In this document: positions 39,390 through 51,490 of the stretch, piece by piece
How positions within the stretch are numbered: the stretch's first letter is position 1
How the letters are laid out: each line of letters opens with the position of its first letter
Assembly (NCBI GenBank): GCA_001792895.1
Contig: MARA01000055.1
Span: 62,001-126,000 of the forward strand
Direction: 5' to 3'
Source of the DNA: Lentinus brumalis
Taxonomy: Eukaryota; Basidiomycota; Agaricomycetes; Polyporales; Polyporaceae
Length of the DNA stretch: 64,000 nt
Program-made: the position numbers and the translations under genes
Notes under the pieces: generated by a model
Seen by the model: only the letters and a program-made list of their open reading frames with translations
What the model was told of the DNA's origin: nothing
The model's database searches: none

Positions 39390-41373
39390 CTAGATCACCG
39401 GCTCAGGAACAGGAGCACGATTAGGAGCGGAAGGTGGCACTGGCCATAGGAACAATCGGACAGGTACGTGTGTTCCAGCCGAGGCGCGTGCAGAGCCTGA
39501 CTGCAAACTTGTCTGATGGCTACATACATAGATCTCGACCGAGGTTGCGGAGACGCGCCGTCTGAGCTTGTTTTCTGTCCCGTCTGAGACGCGCTGACGC
39601 CACAGAATGGCCACGGATGCATTTCTGTGTCGAGGACGGCATCGAACAACGCTTGAGGGCGCCATGTTCATGCACATGCTTCGCGGAGCCGGGGACGGAG
39701 TCGCTCCAAGGTGGCCGCGTCTAGACAGCAGTTGGGGCCAGACTCTGTGGCCAATGCCCGTCTACCCGCGTTCGTCATATCTGGATTCTGATTGATACTT
39801 GAAGTCTCCTAGGTGGCAGTACGGTGAGTGCTCGTTTGCACATATCGCTATCTCGTGGGTCCAGCTGGGTGCGGAGGAAATATATAACCTCGGAAGTAAT
39901 GGAAGAAAGTGGAAGCTGCAAACATCGGCACGAATGCGAAGCATCGCGCATACTTACTTATTGGGCGTAGACGCCGGAAGTTCTCCACTCGGGAGAATGC
40001 CGGCGTTGGCTTGCCACCTACCGCGATGTGCTCTTCTCCGCGTGTGCGTATCTGGTGGTTGAAGCTTGAAGCTTCACAGTTTCACCCTTCGAATGCGACC
40101 ATCGCGCTGAGCACGACGATCTGCTAGTAAGTACATGTACCTGCCCAGATGCGCACCGTCACGTCGTCCGCACGAGACCCAGAGAGAACCACGTATGTAT
40201 ACTGACTGAGCGTCGCACCTGCAGATCGTCCTGCAACCAAAAGCAACAGAGGAGCCAGACGCGCATTCCTGAAGCCTCCGAACTTGAAGAGGTGCGTCTC
40301 GATTGGCCGATCGTATGTCGGACCGAGCGCGCCAGCCTGTTCTTATTCCGGGACCGTGAAACGGAACGAGCACGCGGGTGCGAGCTCCCCGCTGTCAGTG
40401 GCGTACCTGGACGCCCCCTGTTAGCGCAAACGCGGACGGATGATCGGACGGCGTTGGCAACGGCGATCGGGAGAGTGTGAGAGACGTTCGGGACGAGAGG
40501 TCGTCGACGTGCGCCGCCGACGTAACAGCTGCGTGGAGGTTTACTGGAGACGACCCACTACTTACGCGCATACGGTCCAGCACGAGTACTCTACACACCT
40601 GGACGCGACCCTTGGGTCCTGAAGGTGAGACTGGAATTAGGTGTGTTCGGGACCGACCCACACTCATCGCGGCTTTCAGCGGGTCCGGAGGCAGGTCGCC
40701 TCACCAATCACGAATCAAAACGCGCGTGTAGGGATCGATCGCGCAGTGGTTACGGAACAGGCTAGACGGCGGGGAGAAGGTCGCCGACGGGTCCCAATTT
40801 GATGGGATGGTCCAATAGCCGACACGGGGGCCCCATCCGGGGCATCATGAGATCGTGGTGGCGCCCCGCACTCGTCCCTGTTCGTCGTCTCCCAGGAACG
40901 ACATCGCGCGCACCATGCGCTCCTCGCTCGGGCGGCGACAATGCCGGGAATGCACCTGGGCATGCAGGCCGTACAAGCGGCGGAGTGATCTCAGCGGTGG
41001 TGATGGTTATGCGCGATGGATGGGTGCATTCCTTGGCTTCATTTTCGCCGTCGCCGGAGGTGGGTAACACACACTCGAAAGGTTCGCATGACGGAGTTGG
41101 TTGATGGAACCTCCACAGAGCATCAACGCCATCAATCGCAGGGCTGCGCCCTCCCCACGAAGCTGGGGGGTGCGCGCCCGTGCCTGGGTCACCCGACCAC
41201 AGCTAGTCCGGTCCGCGTAGGGTCCGCAACAAGGTTGCATGTGCACCCACGCCTACCGACCGCTATAAGAGCCTGAGTGGTCGCTTCTACAAGCCCCGGT
41301 CGTGTTCTCACCTCCGTGCTTCCCAACCACTGCGATCCAGCTCTCGACAGCCCTCCCGGGACGAGTCTGCAAA
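39390..41373. other. Intergenic; promoter side of the transporter gene
   Basis: No gene recognised. The open frames show no motifs, and conserved intron-exon patterns were not found. The last 400 bp should contain the sugar-transporter promoter, but I cannot point to a TATA box with confidence. Confidence 0.4.
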
Positions 41374-43472
41374 ATGGGCAAAGGCGTACGTCGTTGCTTC
41401 CGTCTCCCGCGAAGTGCACGCTTGTCCTGACACTTGGCACGTCACACCAGTACAGTGCTGCCATCGCATCTAACCCGGTAAGTCTACGACGCACAGATCG
41501 GACGCCACGAGCCCCGTCCCTTGGCTGACTTCACTCCCCTTGCAGTACATCGTCGGTTCGTTCGCATGTATCGGCGGTGGGCTCTTCGGATTGGACATCT
41601 CGTCCATGTCCGGCGTCCTCTCCAATGACGCCTACAAGAACACCTTCGGCAACCCGAGCTCGAATGCCCAGGGCGCCATCGTCGCCGCCATGCCCGCCGG
41701 CTCCTTCGTCGGGGCCCTCGCCGTCTCCAAGCTCGCCGATCTCATCGGCCGCAAACGGACGATCATCATCTCTGGGTGGATCTGGGTCATCGGCAGTATC
41801 CTCCAGTGCGCCGCGGTTGTGAGTATTCCTCCTTCGTCATCGTCATCTCGCCCCAGTCGCGTCGAGACGCGTTCTCCCCGCATACCCATGTTTGCGTGTT
41901 CGGCCGATATGGCAGGCGGGTCTCGAAGCCCGCAATTGCCGGGGCGTTGATAAGCCTGAGACATCTAGTCCCAGGATCTTCCCCACGTTCTGGTCCCGCC
42001 CCCACGGGGCCTGGCGACGAGGTCGGTCGCACGTCTAAATCTGTGTTCCTGTTCTCCTTCTCCCTTCGCTCGGGCTGTTCGCTGACATGGCTCGGTCCCG
42101 CAGAATCGCGGCATGCTCGTCGTCGGGCGTATCATCTCCGGTCTCTCCGTCGGTATCGCCTCGGCCATCGTCCCCCTCTACCAGTCTGAGATCACCGAGC
42201 CGCGCATCCGTGGCCGTCTCGTGTCGATGCAGCAATGGTCCATCACCTGGGGTATCCTCCTGCAGTACTTTGTCGAGTTCGGCTGCTCGTACATTGACGG
42301 CGACGCGTCTTTCCGCATTCCCTGGGGTCTCCAGATGATCCCCGCCATCATCCTTTCCGTCGGCATGCTCTTCTTCCCCGAGTCGCCCCGTTGGCTCGTC
42401 GACCACGACCGCGATGCCGAGGCGCTTCAGATCCTCGCGGACCTCCACGGCAAGGGCGACCCGAACAACGAGCTCGTCCAGCTCGAGATCGCCGAGATCA
42501 AGGAGCAGGTGAACTTCGAGCGTACCGAGGGCGCCAAGTCCTACCTCGACCTCCTCAAACCCGGTATCTTCCGCCGTGTCGGGCTCGGTGCGTCGCTCCA
42601 GATGTGGTCTCAGCTTTCGGGCATGAACATTATGATGTACGTTGCTTCGTCTGCCTCTCGTCTACACCGTCCAACTGACAGTGTGCAACAGGTACTACAT
42701 CATCTACGTCTTCCAGGGTGCCGGTCTTACTGGCCGCCGTGGCAACCTCATCGCCGACTCGGTGCAGTACGTCCTGAACGTCGTCATGACCATCCCCGCC
42801 ATCATCTACATCGACAAGTGGGGCCGCCGCCCGATGCTCCTCGTCGGCACGCTCCTCATGGGCTTCTGGCTCTTCCTCGTCGGCGGCCTCCAGGGCGGGT
42901 TCGGCGCGTGGGGCGAGGTCGACGGCGCCCGCGTCTGGGTCATCTCCGGGCACGACGGCATCACGAAAGCAGTCATCGTCTTCTCCTACCTCTTCGTCTG
43001 CTCCTTCGCCATCACCATGGGCCCCGTCTCGTGGACGTACCCCGCGGAGATCTTCCCGATGCGCGTGCGCGCCAAGGCCGTGTCGGTGTCCACGGCCGCG
43101 AACTGGGTGTTCAACTTTGCGCTCGCGTGGGCGGTCCCGCCGGGGCTGTCGAACATCGCGTGGAAGACGTACTTCATCTTCGGCACGTTCAACTTTGCCG
43201 CGTTCATCCACATCTTCTTCATGTTCCCCGAGACCGCGGGGCGCACGCTCGAGGAGATCGAGGAGGTGTTCGCGCAGGGACATGTGTTCTCCGCCTGGAA
43301 GGTCAAGCGCGATATCGGCAAGAAGACCCTGCAGGACGTCAAGGCCGATGCGAAGGTGCGTTCCTTTGCTGTGTAGCTCGTTTTGGGTGTGTAGGACGCT
43401 GACCTTGCCTTCGCCGTATAGCACCACGACATCCACGAAGTCGAGAGCCACGACGAGAAGTCTGCGGCCTAA
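41374..43472 (+). CDS. MFS sugar transporter, six exons
   Basis: Intact major-facilitator hexose-type transporter with 12 membrane segments, expected in the plasma membrane as a sugar/H+ symporter. Exons: 41374-41385, 41451-41477, 41546-41818, 42104-42636, 42692-43355 and 43422-43472, joined by GT-AG introns; intron 3 is unusually long at 285 nt. Family signatures in order: FGLDISSMSGVL in helix 1, KLADLIGRKRTIIISG, GRIISGLSVGIAS, PESPRWL, the QLSGMNIMMYY sugar-site helix 7, DKWGRRPML, PAEIFPMRVRAKAVS and PETAGRTLEEIEEVF. The tiny first exon encodes MGKG. Substrate cannot be fixed by eye; glucose/monosaccharide is most likely. The codon use is strongly C-ending, suggesting high expression. 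Confidence 0.92.
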
Positions 43473-44444
43473 GTGCCCGGCTTGTCACCCCTCGTCTCCG
43501 TTTTCTGTCTTCGCTCACCTCACCTCTCACCCGCACATCCCCATCCATCCTCGCTATGTCACCCTCGTCATCTCGTCTCTCAGTATAGCTAGCGTACGCT
43601 GCTCCTACTAGTCGCGCTCGCCTGCACGCCACGCGGCCCTCGATCCTCGCGAGCTCTTGGTTCGTCTCGTTCATGACGCATAATGACAGATTCGGCGCGT
43701 GTATTAGTACTGTATCAACGATTCATCGGCCTCGTCATCCAACCGGTCCCCGGCGCGAGCGTGTGCGTATGCCATAATGCCGTGCGGTTATGCTTCTGTC
43801 ACCAAGTACCTGTGGATGAGCCAGCCCAAGCAGTGGGAAGCTATATCGGAACATGGTACTCACTCAGGCGTGGCATTCGTACAGCGGGCACCGACACCGG
43901 GGGAACTGCGCCCACAACGTGATTCGGATCTTGGGGGACGTCAGCTGGCTCCGGTGCAACGTCCCCGCGAGAATCCAGTACAGGATGCAATGGAGGTGGA
44001 GAAGCATGTGCCACTCTTGTGTTATTATTGGAGTCCGTGTTTAGGTTTGAGGGTGACAGAGTCAACTCGAACGGTCGGCATGCGTCGGGTTTCAGGCAAG
44101 TGGAGTCGGAGAGTGCAAGGCGTGTGGGAGAGCGGCCGGGTCACGTCGAGTGGCAACGACGATGTGATTATAGTCTCGTTGCATGGCCTGCTCTGCCCTT
44201 GCTATCAAACGCAACGTTAACGGGCACACGTGGAAGTGGCACAGGCCCCAGGCGCTCCGGCTCATCGCGATGCAGACAGGTATCCTTCACATGCAGTACT
44301 TGTCGCCCCGAGGAGACTGCTCATAAGCACAGTGTTGCTGGACTTCCCCCAAGTCTTCCGGACATAAGTAACGACGGTAGAAGAGCCGTCGAACGCATAT
44401 TCCCTCGCTCCCTATCATCAATATTCATTTGCGCCAGTCTCCGC
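43473..44444. other. Intergenic between transporter and BTB gene
   Basis: Convergent 3' ends: the transporter on plus and the BTB gene on minus. Nothing else recognised. Confidence 0.5.
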
Positions 44445-45587
44445 TTACCAGATCCGACGCTTCTCCTCGTCTGCCTCCTCGTCCCACCTCTCCCACTCGT
44501 CCACCTCCACCTCCCCCTCCTTCAACACTCCAGCCAGCACCGGCAGCAACCGCCAAGTCTCCTCCTGCAGCGCGACCAGCGCGCCAGCCTTGGACTGCAC
44601 GCAGCGCACGCACAACCACGGGGCCGAGTCCAACAAGGCGTATATATCCTGCACGATGTCCCGGCGAAACAGCCCACCGTGCTCGCACAGCTCCATGAGG
44701 TAGCTCTCCGGCATGTATAGAATGAGCCTTTTGTACACGAGCGTGCACATCGACAGGTCTCCTCTCTGCCTGCACTCGGCCGAGGGCTCCTGGAGTGCTG
44801 CCACGGCCTGCTCGCCGCGCCGCTTGAGCTCGCGTTTGAGCGCGAGGACGCGTTCCTTGTCCTCGTCGCTGAGCCGATCCACCGTGAGGTCCATGATGCT
44901 GCGTATCGTCCCGGTGCAGATCTTCTTCTCGTCGAGCTGCGTACACAGGAAGAGCAGGAAGGACGTGATGTGGGGTGCATGGGGGCCAAACATGTCGAGC
45001 AGACGGAAGACGTTCAAGGCCTCGATGGCGTAGTGTGGACAATACAGAAGGGAGAAGCGGTGCGAGCTCGCGCGCGCGTAGTCGTCGAGGGTCCTGGGCA
45101 CCATGTCCACGAGGTGCGGCTTGCACTCGGCCACGAGCCTGTGCACGCCGTACTTGTCGCCGACACGGATGAGCGCGGCGACGGTCTCGAAGCTGACGTC
45201 GGCGGGATGCTTCAGTTCGCCACTGGACGCCCCGGGGGCCGTGTGCCGTGAGCAATTTCGCACGGACGGGGGCGAGTGGAGGACGTACCGCTGGCCATAC
45301 ACGACGCGCAGGAGCTCCCAGATGTCGTTCGTGCCGTCAGGGAGGCAGATGACGGGACACCCTTCGATCCGCCAGCTGCTCCTATCGTCGGGCGAATGGG
45401 GGACGTGGGGCGGCACCTCAGACGAGTCTTGGAACATGTTGCGGAAGAACTCCGAGTGGAGGGCGAGCACGCCCTTGTGCACTCGGAAGACGATGTTGGG
45501 CCAGGTGAGCAGGACGATGTTCCCGTCGAAGAACCAGAACTGGGACGTCTTCTTCATGGAGCTAGCGAATGTCTCCGCTGTCTCCAT
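44445..45587 (-). CDS. BTB/POZ domain protein
   Basis: Intact 380-residue protein. The BTB fold occupies about residues 18-120: FDGNIVLLTWPNIVFRVHKGVLALHSEFFRNMF, split by acidic and Pro-rich insertions. It is followed by a helical BACK-like region (FETVAALIRVGDKYGVHRLV, LCTQLDEKKI, LALKRELKRRG) and an acidic end (DEWERWDEEADEEK). Such proteins are abundant in Agaricomycetes; a role in protein interaction or as a cullin-3 adaptor is inferred from the fold. A stretch from GTACGT at about 45291 to a CCAG (66 nt) is a possible in-frame intron, so the true protein may be 22 residues shorter. Two decayed relatives lie at 5470-8973 and 9610-11497. Confidence 0.85.
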   Translation of the reverse strand: METAETFASSMKKTSQFWFFDGNIVLLTWPNIVFRVHKGVLALHSEFFRNMFQDSSEVPPHVPHSPDDRSSWRIEGCPVICLPDGTNDIWELLRVVYGQRYVLHSPPSVRNCSRHTAPGASSGELKHPADVSFETVAALIRVGDKYGVHRLVAECKPHLVDMVPRTLDDYARASSHRFSLLYCPHYAIEALNVFRLLDMFGPHAPHITSFLLFLCTQLDEKKICTGTIRSIMDLTVDRLSDEDKERVLALKRELKRRGEQAVAALQEPSAECRQRGDLSMCTLVYKRLILYMPESYLMELCEHGGLFRRDIVQDIYALLDSAPWLCVRCVQSKAGALVALQEETWRLLPVLAGVLKEGEVEVDEWERWDEEADEEKRRIW

Positions 45588-47250
45588 GATGTTTGAGATG
45601 GGCTCAGGAGAGCATGGCGGAGCGGCTGGGTCGACATCCTATGAAACAGTATGGCCTTCGTCAGAACAGGGTATGGATTGTTGTGGGGACGCAGTAACAG
45701 AGGGCCTGTGGAGTGGTGGTGGACGATAAGACGTGTGCGACGACCTCTGGGGCTTGAGTGCGGGCGTACACGACACGGGAGCGTGCTTGGTACTCACGGC
45801 GAACTCGAGAAGTCGAGAAGGCACCCGACACATGTCCAGGAGAGTGCACCTGATGTCCGACTCCTGCGTTCCTGGTACGATCCAAATATGCAAGGTTCGG
45901 AACCTCGTCTTCGTACAGGCCGCGTGGGACGTCCGGCATCTATCATGGAGGGTCATTCGAGGCGGTCGCGCGAACTCGAACTAGATGCCGGCGCGGTACT
46001 TGCTTTCCACTTAGTACTCGCAGAGCGTCACGGACACAGTTGGGTGCGTCGAAGGCTGAAGCGGGGGCTCGAGAAATGGGTGAGTCGAGAGCGGACAGGG
46101 TCTGGTCAATCGCGTCCAAGGATGGTAAGTAACTGATGACTGGTGAGAGACTGCACTCATCGACGTCTGCGCACCTCATATGTGGGCGTCCGAGCGTTCA
46201 CGAACCATGCTTGCGGGGGGGAGGTTGCGAGATCGGGATATACACCGCGGCCTGCGCAAAGATTGTAGTCAGAGGTCCAAGGCGGGTACCACTAGATTGG
46301 TTATTCAAAGCAAGCAAATGAGCTACCAGACAGTCGAGTACCGGAAAGCTGCATTTGACGTACCTGAGGCGAGTCAAAGCGCGCGAACGCCCCAGGCTGA
46401 CAGGCTGGACACTGGCATTCGCCCACAGGTTTCGTTCGTCGTCTCCCTTTGAAGGGTTGTCGAGTCAGAGACCTTGGTAAACCATTCATTGACGTAGTTT
46501 GTGTGCTTTGGCATAAGTATATGCGTTGGTTTCGCAGCGAGATCTGTTACTTGGACGGTGTCGGGATGAGGTCGTCCTCTCTTGCGAACCTCAATTCTCC
46601 ACGCCTGCGCAGGAACGGAATCGGAACCAGGTCGCATATATGCGTCGTAAGCTGACAAGAAATGCACACTCGTCGCTGACAGTCCAGCATGAACGACGAG
46701 CTGCGAAGCCGACGCGATCGTACGGCCAGCACCGCGTGCATACACTGCAACGGCAGAGAGCGCAGTGCCGGTGGAGTTGGTGACGGGAGGAGCACGTAAG
46801 TGTCCATGAGATCCCTGACAGGACGAAAGGCGCGACTCACCTAGAACGAAGAGTCCTGCAAGTGCGTCAGGCGATTACACAGTACCGCAACCCATCGTAC
46901 GATCTGAGCGAGAGCGAGCTAGACTGCGCCGGTCGCCATGCAAGGGGCCACTTGAGCGGGCCCGCAACCAAAAAGCGCATACAACCACCCACTCCGCGCC
47001 GAGTCGCAGCACAAGCAACGTACGACCGACTGCGAACCGACTCCGTGCCGTGGTTAAGTCGCGCGGGATACGTACGCATGGGAATGCTGACCTGGACGAT
47101 CGCCAGCAGTGCGAGGCGCTGGGTGACCGGGAGCTATTCCGGGATACAACGGTAGCAACGGGGCCTGCGGCGTAGGACGACACAGCAGCCCGGGAGCGGG
47201 TGAGGGTATGCGGCAGCGCGGGGTGTCGTGCTGTGTAGGAGGGAGGACGA
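45588..47250. other. Intergenic, no gene recognised
   Basis: No motif-bearing frame. It lies between the BTB gene start and the promoter of the gene at 47359, so it holds two divergent 5' regions. Confidence 0.45.
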
Positions 47251-47254
47251 GAGG

Positions 47255-47262
47255 TATATAAA
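47255..47262 (+). promoter_or_regulatory. TATA box of the gene at 47359
   Basis: TATATAAA about 100 nt upstream of the ATG. The segment after it (CAGCACAACCAGAGACA) is conserved upstream of the paralog at 61138, which has TATAAA at 61021. Confidence 0.7.
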
Positions 47263-47358
47263 CCTGTGTCTGAGAGAGGAGACGGTCAGCACAACCAGAG
47301 ACAAGCCTTTACTAGAGCACTCACCTTAGCACTTCTCTTAACAAGACAATCTTCCGCA

Positions 47359-48111
47359 ATGGCCGCCCCTGCAGACATGACTTCCCGCGACTTCAGCGGG
47401 AAGTTCGTCATGGTGAGTCCCTAAACAGCGCACATACGCACTGTGACTGACCCCCGAGCGCCGCAGAACAAGTCCCTCTGCGAGAACGCACAAGACATCC
47501 TCGAGATGCAAGGCGTCGCCCCAGCCCTGCGCGAGACCCTCTCCCTCGCCGTCCCGCACCTCGCCATCAAGCACCACACCTCCGCCTCCGGGATCGAGCA
47601 CATCGACGTCGAACAGACCGTCCCCGGGCTGCGCGCGAGCAGCGAGCGCCGCGTGCTCGACGGCTCGCAGAAGACCGTCGAGAGCCCCATCTTCGGCGCG
47701 CTCGTCGTGCAGAACCGCCGTGCCACGGCCGACGAGCTCGGCGCCGGGTGGCTCAAGGACGGCCTCCTCCCCGAGACGTTCGTCGACGGGACCGTCGTCC
47801 ATTCGCTCGCGCAGAGCGACCCGGAGAAGGGCGGTGAGGCCTGGCGCGTGGAGCAGGTGAGTCGCTAGCCAGTGCGATACTGAATCGAATGCGGAGGGCG
47901 GGAGGAGACTGACGCGAATGTCCTCGCAGACGTGGGGCTTCGAACACGTCGGCGGCGCCAAGAGATACGTGCGGCGCGTGTATGTTGTCGGTTCCAAGGG
48001 CGAATCTGTCCAGGGCCGTCTGGTGTACGATTACGGTGAGTATCTCCCTGTTTCTGTGTGGTGAGTTCCTAGGATGTCTTGCTCACCAGAATGTCAGAGG
48101 GGGCGCTGTGA
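47359..48111 (+). CDS. Conserved fungal protein, lipocalin/FABP-like, paralog 1
   Basis: Small soluble protein of about 180 residues encoded by four exons: 47359-47412, 47467-47856, 47930-48035 and 48098-48111. The last exon adds only the end of the protein (E-G-A-L). The sequence starts TSRDFSGKFVM-NKSLCE, like the G-x-F/W opening of fatty-acid-binding/lipocalin-type barrels. It continues VPHLAIKHHTSASGIEHIDV, EQTVPGLR, WGFEHVGGAKRYVRRVYVVG and LVYDYE. I recognise it as a conserved uncharacterised fungal family, but the ligand is unknown. The structure class is inferred. All splice sites are shared with the paralog at 61138. A truncated third copy lies at 15540-15835. Confidence 0.8.
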
Positions 48112-48916
48112 GCGGACCGCACGCGAAGCCGTGGAGAGGAGCCAGTTGATGTGAAATTGAAGCAAGCCTAGGTCATGATACGTAGCAAGTTGACGGTGCC
48201 GCTTGGAATTGGGTGTAAGACTCATGATCAAATAGAAGGATACTTACGATACGATGATCATCACACCAGTTTGAACAGACGAGTGTTGGCCGTAGAAAGC
48301 GACCTCAATCCTCCAAAGGGGGCTCGGTGACGAGGCTTCCTGGGACAGGTCGAATAGCGACCGAGGAGGAATTCAAGACGAGGACCTAGAGCCCACCCGC
48401 AACCAGAAACCAATTGTCCCGTTAGTTGCCCGCTATGACGACCCTATGTGGAAGAAAACTCATCGGTACCACCTGAAGCGTTTGCAGCAATCGCAAGGAT
48501 TCGCTCGAGTGGGAAAACAGAAAAAGAAAGGACAGCCTCAGACTGGACTTTGTAGCCGACCTATTACAGCCCTTGCTTGCAGAGCGTGGAGGCTACACTG
48601 TACATGTCCGGAGAGCATGGCTACATTATGCCGCGGACGTCGCGGGCCCGGGCATCGATGCATATCCAGGCGTGCAGTCCGAGTCGCCGAGTAAGTAAGT
48701 TCAGAGTGTTGCCAGGGGACGTCCGAGAGAGTCGTCTGGTACTTCAACCATTTTACGGTCGCAATTCGTCGCTGTATAACAATCGGTGGTCGATGAATGA
48801 ACGCAAGGCGGAAAGTGAAACGAAGCCTACTGAAACTTCTTCTACAGCCTTAGCCCACTGCGAAGCGCCCCCCCCCTGGACAGGTATACAGTATATGAAA
48901 GCGCGTAACCGGTACG
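48112..48916. other. Spacer between paralog 1 and tRNA-Glu
   Basis: No gene recognised. The corresponding spacer at the second locus (61895-62342) is about half as long. Confidence 0.5.
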
Positions 48917-48988
48917 TCCGATATGGTGTAGTGGCTAACATTATCGCCTCTCACGCGATAGCCCGGGGTTCGATTCCCCGTGTCGGAA
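48917..48988 (+). tRNA. tRNA-Glu (anticodon CUC), copy 1
   Basis: A full 72 nt cloverleaf without intron. Acceptor TCCGATA pairs with TGTCGGA, discriminator A. D arm GTGTAGTGGCTAACAT. Anticodon stem ATCGC/GCGAT with loop CTCTCAC, giving anticodon CTC. T arm CGGGG-TTCGATT-CCCCG. A TTTT Pol III terminator follows within 20 nt. Identical to the gene at 62343-62414. Confidence 0.95.
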
Positions 48989-49964
48989 ATGTATGTTTCT
49001 GTTTTGCTCCGAGTCGAGACGCGCCCGAACGTGCTCTTCCAATATTCATCCCATGTTGCCGTCAAGCAGCCGGTGCTCTGGCCTTCGAATCTGGCCGCAG
49101 CGGTACGCACGTCACGCTCCCTCATACAGCCACTTTTCTCCCGCTATACGGGCCCCGGTCGCAACTGCTGGAGCTTCAGTGCCTTCGCTTTGCCGAGTAG
49201 GTCTGCTGGGGCGTACGATTTCGAAGTGGTATAGAATACGCACCACGCCGCCTCACTCGAACGGAAAGACAATCTGCACGATGAACTGCACCCCGCGAGA
49301 CTAGTCAACGGGACGATGTTCTGCCAACGTGAACGCGCGAATGAGTGCCCTACTCCGGGAACAGCTTCTGGTGAGTCACGGTGCACTCTGATGGTGATGG
49401 CGGTCTGCTCGAGTGTTGTCGTCAGTACACGACAAAGATCCTTCGACGAAACCGGCAATCCTGACACGAAAGCTCGACCCCGAAGCCGTCGGGCGGGTGC
49501 TGGTGCACACCGGACGCGACGGCTGTCCCGTTAGACAATACCAGCTGCTTGGTACTATAAGAGCTCCGATGATGTACCCCTCCGACCTCTGCATCCACCG
49601 CGCCACAACCGGGGTGTTACTTGCCTGCGGGCGCTGCAAGCTCGTACGAGTCGACCATCAATCTTGCGCTGAGGCGTCCAAGCTGCCAGGCTCGGAAGCC
49701 TGGTGAGATCCGCGTGCCGACGGAGCCTCGGAGGCTAAGTACTAAGTACTCAAAGAAGAATAGAAGCAGCGCCGGACGGCCATAAAGGTCCCCACTCACC
49801 GACCTTGACCGCACTCTGGGTATCGCACTCGTCACTTTAAAATACGATAGAGTTCTCAACAGTAAAGATTTGCGATCTCGTATCTCCCAAAGAGCTGGCA
49901 CGTAACGTACGCGCTATACACGCATTGGGCGGGGAGCTAAAAGGATAATCGGAGTGGGTCACAG
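48989..49964. other. Intergenic, no gene recognised
   Basis: Short open frames only. An array of tRNA-like units starts to its right. Confidence 0.45.
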
Positions 49965-50066
49965 CCGGACATGGGGAGTCGAACCCCAGACCGTCACATC
50001 TTCGATGAGTGCACACCTATGGTGCACTCACGCAAAGCTGGACGGCTGCCCGTTACACAATGTCAG
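49965..50066 (-). tRNA. tRNA-like unit A2
   Basis: Family A. GCTGACATTGTGTAACGG opens it and GGGGTTCGACTCCCC closes it. The anticodon stem CCGTC/GACGG encloses an extended loop of over 40 nt with its own hairpin (GTGAGTGCAC/GTGCACTCAT). Total about 101 nt. A TTTT run follows 25-30 nt after the 3' end. The D loop is too short for a normal tRNA and position 33 is not T, so function as a tRNA is doubtful. Confidence 0.45.
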
Positions 50067-50423
50067 CTTCTTGGCATGCAAAGATATTCCAATGATGCCA
50101 CTCAACGGGACGCTGCATTCTCTCCAGTTCCACGGTCTCGGACGCAGCAGCGCGACTCGCGAGGTTCCGCTCCTTGGCTCAAAAAGTACTACTTGTTCCA
50201 GGGACCAGCGCACAAACGGCCGTCGTCCATTAGTTGGCACGAATTGGCTGCAGCCTGCTCCAACTTCGAGGCCTGAGGCCGTCAGGCACAGCTCACTCGC
50301 AGGTGATCTCCATGCGGTACCACAGCATGATCAGCACACTCATGATCGACGCGGGTACCAGTAGAGGCGAGACGACCGACCAGAGTAATAACCGGCAAAA
50401 TTCTACCATCGCTATCAAGGGCC

Positions 50424-50507
50424 CTGACGCGAGGATTCGAACCTCGAGCTCGTTGTCTCGGGGTATGCCCCGGAGAAACAAGCACTGGGCCGCTACACAA
50501 CGTGAGC
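50424..50507 (-). tRNA. tRNA-like unit B2
   Basis: Family B. CACGTTGTGTAGCGGCC at the 5' side and GAGGTTCGAATCCTC (T arm) at the 3' side. The anticodon region is a long hairpin. A TTTT terminator lies about 25 nt beyond the 3' end. The conserved CTGCGGCGGGATCGTGAGAA motif lies at 50671-50691, between B2 and A3. Confidence 0.45.
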
Positions 50508-50835
50508 CTGACATGCTATCGAGCCAGTGCGAGTATAAGGGAGTCGAAATGACGCTAAGCTGCAGTGTTGAACTTGCAGTGCAGGTGATGCTCCTGTGCG
50601 ACAGCGAGGTTCGACGTGACCGCGTTGCCGCCCTATAGCTAGATTCGCAGTGCGTCAACTCGAGAGAGCTTCTGCGGCGGGATCGTGAGAAGTCAGACCC
50701 AGACCGCGCTCGAGCCTCCTGGTGTGCTGGGGTCCGGGGACCCGACAGTATGCGTGCAGCGCACGGATCATGGGACGGTAAGTACACGCACGGGGACGTA
50801 TGTAAAAGATCTGAAGGGCCATCATACCTGGTCAT

Positions 50836-50916
50836 TCTGCATGGGAGTCGAACCCCAGGCTATCGAAGCACCAGGACCAGGCCCGGGCTTGATACCTGTC
50901 CGTTGGGAAATGTCAG
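50836..50916 (-). tRNA. tRNA-like unit A3
   Basis: Family A. A-box region CTGACATTTCCCAACGGACA is diverged. The T arm GGGGTTCGACTCCC is shortened. The anticodon stem-like GGTATC/GATAGCC is present. TTTT follows. More decayed than the other units. Confidence 0.4.
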
Positions 50917-51412
50917 CTCCGTGGCACGGGAAGAGAGCAGGGAGTTGATATGACGCGTACGCAGGTTCCCGAGGGCTCATGGGCATAAAGGGACACGAGT
51001 GAAAAGGCCACTGAGAGGAGACGGTGCCTGCGGCCGTTGCAATCGTTCGGGTTTGAGAGATGCAGCTGCAGCGGATAACCACGACGTATGATATAAGAAC
51101 ATCCGACATTATTGAGCAAATTTGTGAAGCCGCCGGCACCACAACGGCTACTCACCTGGAAGCCTGAATGCGAGGGGATAAGTAACGTCCATGCGCAACC
51201 TGAGTGCAGGAATTTGGATCAAGTACATCCGCGGGTGGATAGGCATAGCGACACCGTGACACCGTTCAGTGTGTGGATCGCGGTTTACTGTTGGCGGCGC
51301 GGGGCCATCGCCAGGAGATGTGCGCCGGTCTACATATGAGTGCCGGTTCAACGTTCATCGATTCATCCGGGAAAGCACACTCACTCGAGAAAAGATAGAA
51401 TTCGACATTCAT

Positions 51413-51490
51413 GCCAGCCTGAGGAGTCGAACCTCACACCCTCAAGTGCCAAAGACGGCGCGAGAGTAGTGTACCGATACACTAGGCCAG
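51413..51490 (-). tRNA. tRNA-like unit, separate type
   Basis: Acceptor CTGGCCT pairs with AGGCTGG (two wobbles). D stem GTGT/ACAC is intact. The anticodon stem CTCTC/GAGGG has an 18 nt loop, and the T arm is TGAGG-TTCGACT-CCTCA. A TTTT terminator follows. This is the best-paired of the odd units and might be a real intron-containing tRNA, but T8 is missing and no anticodon can be assigned with confidence. Confidence 0.45.

Noticed and set aside
42113..43402. 429-codon open frame continuing through intron 4 of the transporter
   Set aside because: It reads through the intron and then in the wrong frame; the spliced model restores all transporter signatures.
47338..47997. 219-codon minus-strand open frame
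   Set aside because: It is antisense to the well-supported spliced gene at 47359-48111, whose exon lengths are conserved in its paralog.
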